This document shows positions 1-6,600 of a stretch of 12,537 bases of DNA, piece by piece. Under the pieces are notes generated by a model. The model saw only the letters and a list, made by a program, of their open reading frames with translations, ran no database searches and was not told where the DNA came from. Numbering within the stretch: position 1 is the first letter of the stretch; every line of letters starts with the position of its first letter. The DNA comes from Clostridia bacterium (GTDB lineage: Bacteria > Bacillota > Clostridia > Saccharofermentanales > UBA5734), in the NCBI GenBank assembly GCA_018056585.1, contig JAGPFK010000011.1:1-12537 (forward strand). Reading direction: 5' to 3'. A program made the position numbers and the translations under genes.

Positions 1-33
1 AACACAGACAACTCAGCATATGGGACGATCAAA

Positions 34-1176
34 ATGGATACCACCAACGGAACGAAGCAGACAGAAGGACTGCTGGAGCAAATACTCGCGCCGGAGAACC
101 TGCATCAGGCTTATAAGTGGGTTCTGTCGAATAAGGGAGCACCTGGCGTCGATGGGATTGGGGTGCATGAATTATTCAACTGGCTGTGGGAGAATCAGAA
201 AGAGCTCCGACAAAAACTTCAGGACGGCCAATACCGTCCGCAATCCGTCCTGCTGGAAAAATCCCAAAGGACAACGATAAGACCAGAAAGTTGGTCAAAC
301 CCACCGTGGTAGACCGAGTGATTCAACAGGCGATCTGTCAGGTTCCAAGTCCCCTCTTCGAACAGCAATTTTCGGACTGCGCTACGGCTTTCGACCGAAA
401 CGAAGTGCTCATGATGCGCTGAGGCGGTGTCAAGCCAACATCAGCGATGGGTATTACTTTGTCGTTGATATGGATCTTGAAAAAGATTTTGACACGGTGA
501 ACCACAGAAAATTCATCCAGATCTTGTCGGAAACGATAAAAGATGGGCGAGTGATCTCACTGATCCACCGCTACCTGAATGCAGGGGGTGATGGTCGGCG
601 AACTGTTTGAAGAGAGCCCCGAAGGGGGCCCATGGAGGAGCGCTCAGTCCATGACTGGGGAACATGATGTTGAATGAATGCGACCAGGAGTTAAAACGGC
701 GCGGGCATCGCTTTGTGCGTTATGCGGATGACCTGAGGATCTTCTGCAAGAGCAAGAGAGCGGCAGAACGCACACTGGAGAAGATCCGGCCCTTCATAGA
801 AAGGAAGCTGTTTCTCAAGGAAAACCGGGAGAAGGTCGCGCACGTCAGGAAACTGAAGGATCAGATCCGGAAACAGGACGCAGGAATGGGATGGGTGAAC
901 TAGTTCAAGCTGGCTGACGCCAAAACACTGTTCCAAAGATTGGATTCGTGGCTCAGGCGACGCTTGAGAATGGTAACGTGGAAGCGGGTCAGGACCCGAT
1001 TTTTGAACCTGTGCAGAGCAGGGGCAGATCGCAACAAGACATGGGAAAGGGCGAATACAAGGAAAGGCTGCTGGCTCGTTGCCAGGAGCTTGATTCTCAC
1101 AACAACGATTCCCAATGATTTGTTGGAAAGAGACGGTTATCTGACCTTGTCAGGGTAATATGCCAAAGTGAAGTAA
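34..1176 (+). pseudogene. ltrA: Group II intron reverse transcriptase/maturase pseudogene
   Basis: Pieces of a typical group II intron-encoded protein can be read in order across several frames. The N-terminus (from 34) includes NKGAPGVDGIG. A frame change near 255 leads into IPKDNDKTRKL and VVDRVIQQAI. Another near 380 leads into YGFRPKRSAHDALRRCQAN and VVDMDLEKDFDTVN. A third near 585 leads into VMVGELFEESPEG. The VPQGGPLSP-type motif around 625-655 is scrambled by indels. From about 664 one frame carries the catalytic YADD (721-732), then jumps across a deletion of roughly 60-70 codons in the thumb/maturase region to GWVN (ending 900). It meets TAG (901-903), resumes with FKLADAK and LRRRLRM, meets TAA (1156-1158) and ends YAKVK-stop (1174-1176). 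Intact relatives are about 400 or more residues. The protein cannot be functional, although the YADD residues survive. Confidence 0.9.
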
Positions 1177-1182
1177 AGTTTG

Positions 1183-1260
1183 AACCGCCGTATACGGATC
1201 TGGATGTACGGTAGTGTGAGAGGTCCCCCGCTCAAATAATAAGCGGGGGACCTACTCGAT
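1183..1260 (+). ncRNA. Group II intron domains V and VI (ribozyme 3' end)
   Basis: Domain V is about 1183-1216: the strand ACCGCCGTA (1184-1192) faces TACGGTAGT (1207-1215). Pairing is largely kept, but one C-A mismatch suggests decay. Domain VI is a perfect 12-bp stem, AGGTCCCCCGCT (1221-1232) with AGCGGGGGACCT (1242-1253), closed by a short A/T-rich loop. The A at 1254 lies 7 nt before the proposed 3' end, where the bulged branch-point adenosine normally sits. The GTGTGAGAGG linker between the domains is typical of bacterial introns of this type. The boundary at 1260 is inferred from the CTACTCGAT ending, not from a known exon junction. Confidence 0.75.
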
Positions 1261-1262
1261 TT

Positions 1263-1442
1263 TCAAATTTCAGGTAATACCCGTTCATATTTTATGTATT
1301 GCCATCCGGATTGATATGCATGCTTCAGGATATCACCGGATCTTATTCTGTTTTGTTCGAACAACCTTTCACCCATGCATAACCACGGTTCCTGATCCAT
1401 TATAGCCAGTCTTTCGATTATTTTGACCCACTGTCTCTGCAT
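1263..1442 (-). CDS. Small hypothetical ORF abutting the intron 3' end (doubtful)
   Basis: An open frame of about 59 codons runs from ATG (1440-1442) to TGA (1263-1265); a TTG start just upstream (1443-1445) is also possible. The frame is closed upstream by TGA at 1452-1454. There is no Shine-Dalgarno sequence before either start. The peptide is soluble-looking and basic/aromatic (for example QSGWQYIKYERV near the C-terminus), with no signal peptide or membrane segment. I do not recognise a family. The stop codon lies 2 bases from the intron boundary, so this could be the 3' remnant of an older gene next to which the intron inserted. It may also be a chance ORF. Confidence 0.25.
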   Translation of the reverse strand: MQRQWVKIIERLAIMDQEPWLCMGERLFEQNRIRSGDILKHAYQSGWQYIKYERVLPEI

Positions 1443-1445
1443 CAA

Positions 1446-1688
1446 ATATGATCAGAGAAACCAAGCCGCAGACCAGCAGCCAGAATCTCTTTTAAAAGGA
1501 TAAAATAACGCCATATAGCAGCGTGCCGTTTTTTAAGGGTTCCAACACAGATAAGCTTGTTATTGTGCAGATTATACGCTGAATATCTGTTATTATTATT
1601 TTTCTTGATCTATATGAATAAAGTGCTATAATATAAAGTATAAAGCAAGATATCTTTTTATTTCGAACAATAACGACGAAAAGGATAT
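1446..1688. other. Intergenic region upstream of the minor pilin operon
   Basis: Apart from the promoter at 1605-1632 I see no gene here. The right half is strongly A/T-rich. Only about 50 bases separate the predicted transcription start (about 1639) from the first start codon, which is too short for a c-di-GMP (GEMM-type) riboswitch of the kind found before some clostridial pilin genes. No convincing operator dyad is visible. Confidence 0.5.
1605..1632 (+). promoter_or_regulatory. Sigma-A type promoter with extended -10
   Basis: The -35 box is TTGATC (1605-1610, consensus TTGACA). A 16-bp spacer follows, then a perfect TATAAT -10 box (1627-1632). The bases TGC immediately before it form a TGN extended -10 motif. 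Transcription would begin near 1639, about 50 nt before the first pilin start codon. No other promoter-like sequence is apparent before the three plus-strand pilin genes, so it probably drives all of them. Confidence 0.75.
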
Positions 1689-2150
1689 ATGAAAATGAAT
1701 TTGGTTCAAATAAAAATGAAAAAAGGTGCTGCCCTGATCTACGTCGTGATTGCTCTTGCTGTCATCTCGATATTTTCGCTTATTGTTGCCAATCTGGTTC
1801 TTAGCAATCTTCAGCAAGCCAAGTACCAGGAACGCGTCCTCCAGGCTTACTATCTTTCCGTTTCTGGTTCTGATCTGTGTCTTGCGGCCTTGCTGCAGGA
1901 AGGAGCTGGTGGCAGTCAGGATACCTTGCTGTTTTCCAGCTTTAATCCGACAATTGCCTCACCGGATCCATTAACCGATACGTTGGATCTGGATGGCGGT
2001 CTTGTCTATCTGACCGTAACAGCTACTACAAAAGAGGGAGAGCGATGGATTGTCATCGAATCAAAAGCTGTGCTGGACGACTTGGATGTATCCCAGACAA
2101 CCTATGTTGAATTTCTCTATGATAACCCACTAATTCAGACTAAACACTAA
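1689..2150 (+). CDS. PilX/GspK-like minor pilin lacking Glu5
   Basis: The product has 153 residues and is the first gene of the minor pilin operon. A basic leader (MKMNLVQIKMKKG) is followed by a hydrophobic helix of about 25 residues (positions 14-38, starting AALIYVVIALAV). A mostly polar, probably globular domain with one Cys (Cys64) follows. The leader-Gly-helix layout is that of prepilins cut by a PilD-type peptidase after Gly13. Mature position 5 is then Tyr, not the near-universal Glu. PilX_N-type pilins and the tip pseudopilin GspK/XcpX also depart from Glu5, so a tip-proximal role is likely (inference). AAGGA (1681-1685) lies only 3 nt before the ATG at 1689 but 9 nt before the in-frame ATG at 1695. 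Met3 may therefore be the true start, giving 151 residues. The next prepilin gene begins 47 nt downstream. Confidence 0.75.
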   Translation: MKMNLVQIKMKKGAALIYVVIALAVISIFSLIVANLVLSNLQQAKYQERVLQAYYLSVSGSDLCLAALLQEGAGGSQDTLLFSSFNPTIASPDPLTDTLDLDGGLVYLTVTATTKEGERWIVIESKAVLDDLDVSQTTYVEFLYDNPLIQTKH

Positions 2151-2197
2151 AATCATTTCAATTGGCCTTTTATTTTTTAAAGAATCGTGTGATTAAT

Positions 2198-3637
2198 ATG
2201 AATAAAAAGAATTATGCTAGTCATCAAAAAGGATTTACTCTGATTGAATTGATTATCGCCATGTCTTTGCTCGGCATTGTCAGTTCAGTCGCTTTTAGTT
2301 TCATTATTTTCAGTGCAAAAGTTGTTGACGAAAGCGGCAAAGAAGCTGAAATTCAAGCATCGACGCGTATTACCCTATATGAAACGACAAAAATCATCCG
2401 TTATTCAACAGCGGTCTTTACCATTCCTCGTTCGAGTTTCAGGCCGGATAACCTGGACAGAGGATGGGATTATATCGGCATCCAGAAGGTTGTCATCACG
2501 CCTGCGCAAAATGGAAATCCGGCCGAATACGGATACGAAATCGTGAAATATACTTATGATAAAACCACAAACACGCATAATCAGACCATTCTTTTAAGTG
2601 CGCAGAAAGGCATCAGTTTTTCTTTTCTATTTGACAAGGAAAATCCGGATAATTTTGATAGTTTGCTGAAATTTACCATCGAAGGGTATCCTTCAGGAAG
2701 CGTTGATGAATACGGCCATCCACGGCCCACCTTATCGGTTACTTCTGAAACCGAAGCTCAAAATTCGCTTCAGGTTATCGATCTGGCGTCAGATAACGAC
2801 CCAGCCTATGCCATTGCCTTCAGAAGCGAAGAGCGTCAAAAAAGCGTGGTGGGTCACGTGACAATGGTTTTGGATAAATCCGGCAGTATGGCTAACGACA
2901 TGAGAGGATATTCTGTCGGATATGGTTCAAATTCAAGCCGTATCAGTATTCTGAAAACAGAAGCGAATAAAATGATCGATGCCTTTGCACAGGAGGACAA
3001 TATTGATATTGCTCTGGTTCCTTTTGCGACATCAGCCAATACGCCAAATAACAATCCGGTCCAATTCTACAATGCCAAGACCAATACACCTAATCTGCAC
3101 ACGCTTGTCAATGCGATGAATGCGGTTGGTGGAACCAATACAGGCGACGGGTTACGCCGCGCTTATTGGGCATTCAAAACACATAATGCGGAGGTGCCAA
3201 GCGGGATAAATGTAAAGAACTATGTTATTATTCTCGTGGATGGCGTTACCACATTTGCCAGCGTTATAAGCAATTCGGACCGTTCCTTCTTTATGGCGGA
3301 TGGAAACGTCAGAGAAGGCTATCTGGATCGAACCGACCCACGTGATTCCACCGGGCAAATTGCAGGCAATGGCTCAACGTTGGATGCAAAAGGAACGGCA
3401 TATGTTAACGCAGTTGGTGGGCTTTTACATTCAGGTAATTTTGCAAAAGCGTATGTGATCGGATTTACAGCCTTAAGCTCAGAACTGGAAAGCGTCAATG
3501 ATATTGCAGACGCCTGTGGCGCAGCAGGTGATTGTGTTTTCAGAGCGGCCAGCCAAGATGATCTTTCTTTAGTTTTTACAACCATTCAGCGAGATATCGT
3601 GAATGACCTCTGGTATCTTCAAGGGCCAAAATTGTAG
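2198..3637 (+). CDS. Bimodular type IV prepilin with C-terminal vWA (MIDAS) domain
   Basis: The product has 479 residues, counted from the ATG at 2198. The frame is open further upstream to a TTG at 2162, but that start has no ribosome binding site and would give an overlong leader. The leader is MNKKNYASHQKG; cleavage leaves FTLIELIIAMSLLGIV, a canonical type IV pilin N-helix with Glu5. Residues about 40-205 form the pilin body. A von Willebrand factor A domain fills about 217-466. Its MIDAS is complete: DKSGS at 226-230 (DxSxS), the Thr-containing GGTNTGDG around 311-318, and the Asp of ILVDG at 345-349. Cys440 and Cys446 could form a local disulphide. vWA domains with this motif bind divalent metal and protein ligands such as matrix proteins. 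The likely role is a minor pilin that displays an adhesin, like PilB of Streptococcus sanguinis (analogy, not shown homology). The Shine-Dalgarno before 2198 is weak. Confidence 0.85.
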   Translation: MNKKNYASHQKGFTLIELIIAMSLLGIVSSVAFSFIIFSAKVVDESGKEAEIQASTRITLYETTKIIRYSTAVFTIPRSSFRPDNLDRGWDYIGIQKVVITPAQNGNPAEYGYEIVKYTYDKTTNTHNQTILLSAQKGISFSFLFDKENPDNFDSLLKFTIEGYPSGSVDEYGHPRPTLSVTSETEAQNSLQVIDLASDNDPAYAIAFRSEERQKSVVGHVTMVLDKSGSMANDMRGYSVGYGSNSSRISILKTEANKMIDAFAQEDNIDIALVPFATSANTPNNNPVQFYNAKTNTPNLHTLVNAMNAVGGTNTGDGLRRAYWAFKTHNAEVPSGINVKNYVIILVDGVTTFASVISNSDRSFFMADGNVREGYLDRTDPRDSTGQIAGNGSTLDAKGTAYVNAVGGLLHSGNFAKAYVIGFTALSSELESVNDIADACGAAGDCVFRAASQDDLSLVFTTIQRDIVNDLWYLQGPKL

Positions 3638-3658
3638 CCGATGATTGAGGTGTCCTGT

Positions 3659-6600
3659 ATGAAAAATAAAAAAGGCCTGACATTGGTTGAGATCATCGTT
3701 GCGATTGCTCTTTTAGGCATTGTCGGCGTCCTCCTGTTGCCGGCATTAACCAATCAATTTGTGTTGTTGAAGAACACCCGCAATATGACATCCAGTCTTT
3801 ATGCTGCGCAACAGCAGATTGAGCAGGTTATCAATGATGTAAAAAAATCCATTCAGGCAGGCACAAATCCGGAAGGTCAGGTCAAAACAAGCTATACGCT
3901 TTTTGAAGGCAGTGCCCAGCGCTCTGTTTATGGTTATCCAAATAAAATATCAATTTATTCAGGAAACAATAAGATCACCCTCAATGCGGTCATCGCAGAT
4001 CAACGCATGCCTGATTTTGATGTCGCCACGGCTTCAAATGTTAAAATCCAGTTTTATAACGGCTCCAGTTACCTGAATAATGCTTATGTTAAAACGCCTT
4101 CACTAAGCATCGTTTCTTCATTTAATCTTTCTGACCCCAAACATGTAAATTTAACGAATATCAGCCGATGGTATGTTTCGCGGGAAGGCTTTAATTCCCC
4201 GATGATCCAATCTCCACTTGAAATCGAAAATGGCACCGTTTATCCACGTTTTCCGGACGATTATGTCCTGATACCCAATACCAGCAGTTCCAATCTGAAC
4301 GATGTACGCGCCGAATATGCCGGGCGGCATATTGCCTATACCGTTACGCCTGCTTCACAATCCGGGAAAATGGGAGAAACAGTTCCAAGCAATCCTTTAT
4401 TTATTTCCGGATTACCAATAATCGATAATCTGGTTCTGCATCTTGACGCTTCGATGTTGTCCCGTGAAGACAACAGTACCGATGGCAGTATAGTTACTAC
4501 AAGCGGTCAAAAATATGTTGTCAAGCAATGGGGTGATATTTCCGGGAATAAAAATCATGCCAAACAAAGTACAACAATTAATATGCCTGAATTGCTTGAT
4601 ATGAAAACAGGCTATATTGTTGCAAACGGCATCACATATGAAACCAGGGCTAAATACCTCCAATTCAGCGGTGGGCAAGGTATGACCATTTCAGACAGTT
4701 CATCCCTTCGTATAAATAATCTGACAATCTTTGTTGTCGCGAAAAGCAGCAGCACCACAGCCAATAAAACCATCGTTTCTAAAACATCCAGTTTATTGGG
4801 CTGGTTTTTAGGCTGGACAGGAGAAAATCAACTGGGCATTACTTTAAGAACTCCTCTTATTAATTCTAATTCTGCCAATGGAATGACAGGCGCGGGCTTA
4901 GATAATAAATGGCATATTTTAACAGCTACCTCAGGCCTTACATTTCAGATTGACAGCACCACGCCTGTTACGCAAACAAGAACTGTTGGCAGTGTCAGCA
5001 ACTCCAGTGGCTTATACATCGGTTTTGATGGCGGAAGCAATTATTCAACCATTGATATTGCGGAAATCATCATTTACAATAAGGTCCTGTCGTTGGAGGA
5101 TCAATATAAAATCAACACATATCTAACGAATAAATACACACCAAATTCTCCTGAAGTTTATATCTATGCATTAAAGCCCATCAATGACTCTGCAGTCATC
5201 GGCGAGCCTTATATTTTACCCAGTACTATCCCCGCTTATATGACGAACGGCACTTTGATGAATGTGCCGGTGACCTGGTCAATCAATCCGATTGATACAT
5301 CAACGCCAGGATTAAAAACGAGCGTAGCAACATCGGTTACGGACCCGTCAAAAACAACAACAGCTAAAATTGATGTGGCAGGAATTGACTGCTTAAACAA
5401 CATAGACGTTACTGTCATGCAATATGATTCCTACCTACTGCCAACCTCTGCTGTTGCCACTCTGACGAATGGGAAAACCTGCAATACACCGGTAACCTGG
5501 AATATAAATAATGTTGACACCAGTATATTGGGTACACAGCAACGCATTGGTACGTCTACAGTGGATCCGTCTAAAACCATGACCCTTACGATTACTGTTG
5601 CACCTAAAAGTGTCAGAGGCGTATCAATTGATCAGGGCAGCCAAACAATACCTGTAGGCGGAACTTGCCAGTTAACGGTGACAACAGTACCAGCGGATGC
5701 ATATAACAAAACAGTCACATGGGAAAGCAACAATCCGGCTATTGCCAGTATAGATCCGTCTTCCGGCCTTGTAACCGCCATAAGCAGCGGATATGCAACC
5801 ATTACCGCAACCACAGCAGACGGCGGTTTTACTGATACGTGTGACATTACGGTTACGGTGCCTGTCAGTGGCATTTCATTGGATAAAACCAGAATTGTAA
5901 TATATCAAAATAGAAGCTTCCAGCTTACGGCTACAGTGATTCCTGATAATGCCACCAACAAGAATGTGATTTGGAGTACCAGCAACAGCAGTGTGGTAAC
6001 GGTTTCATCCACAGGATATGTAACCTCGAAGAATGTTAATGGAAACGCAACCATAACAGCAACAACCGAAGATGGAGGCTATACGGCCACTTGTTATATA
6101 ATTGTCGGAATCCCTGTAACGGGTGTGTCCGTATCGCCAGCCAACGGAACAATTAAAATCGGCGAACAATATTCTTTAACTGCAAAAATATCACCCAGTA
6201 ATCCAAATCCAACCGTTAAAACCGTTACCTGGAGTTCCAGCGATCCATCCGTTGCCTCAGTCAGCAGCATCGGTGTCGTTACAGGCATTAAAGCGGGAAC
6301 TGCTACTATCACAGTAAAAACAGACGATGGCGATTTTACCGATCAATGTGCCATGACCGTTATTAAGCCGGTTACGGGCGTAACAGTCAGTCCATCTAGT
6401 TTATCATTGCCTTGCGGATCTACTGAAACGCTGACCGTTCAGATTACACCGGCCGATGCAACCATTCAGGATGTGACATGGAGTTCCAGCAATGCCAACT
6501 ACGTCACAGTGACCAGCAGCGGTGTGGTGAAGGCAACCACATATACTTCATATATCGGCAGATATGCTGATATCACTGTTAAAACCGTCGACGGGAATTA

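Larger units (their letters stand above)
1..1260 (+). mobile_element. Group II intron, 5'-truncated by the window edge and degenerate
   Basis: The stretch contains a broken LtrA-type reverse transcriptase/maturase remnant (34-1176), followed by ribozyme domains V and VI (about 1183-1255). It ends with CCTACTCGAT, the usual type of 3' terminus of bacterial group II introns, which puts the 3' splice boundary at about 1260. The 5' end (domains I-III and the GTGYG start) lies outside the window, so length and exact class are unknown. The multiply disrupted ORF means it cannot make its own maturase. It could splice or move only if helped in trans, and domain V also carries a mismatch. It sits upstream of the pilus operon, outside any recognisable gene. 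Confidence 0.85.

Noticed and set aside
1511..1538. Terminator-like ACGC/GCGT pair followed by a T-run
   Set aside because: The stem is only 4 bp with a long loop; the T-run alone does not support termination.
1633..1688. Possible c-di-GMP riboswitch in the pilin leader
   Set aside because: Clostridial pilin genes can carry one, but the leader here is about 50 nt and shows none of the required stems.
2162..2197. TTG start for the vWA pilin, 12 codons upstream
   Set aside because: There is no ribosome binding site, and it would place hydrophobic residues in the leader. The ATG at 2198 gives a normal 12-residue prepilin leader.
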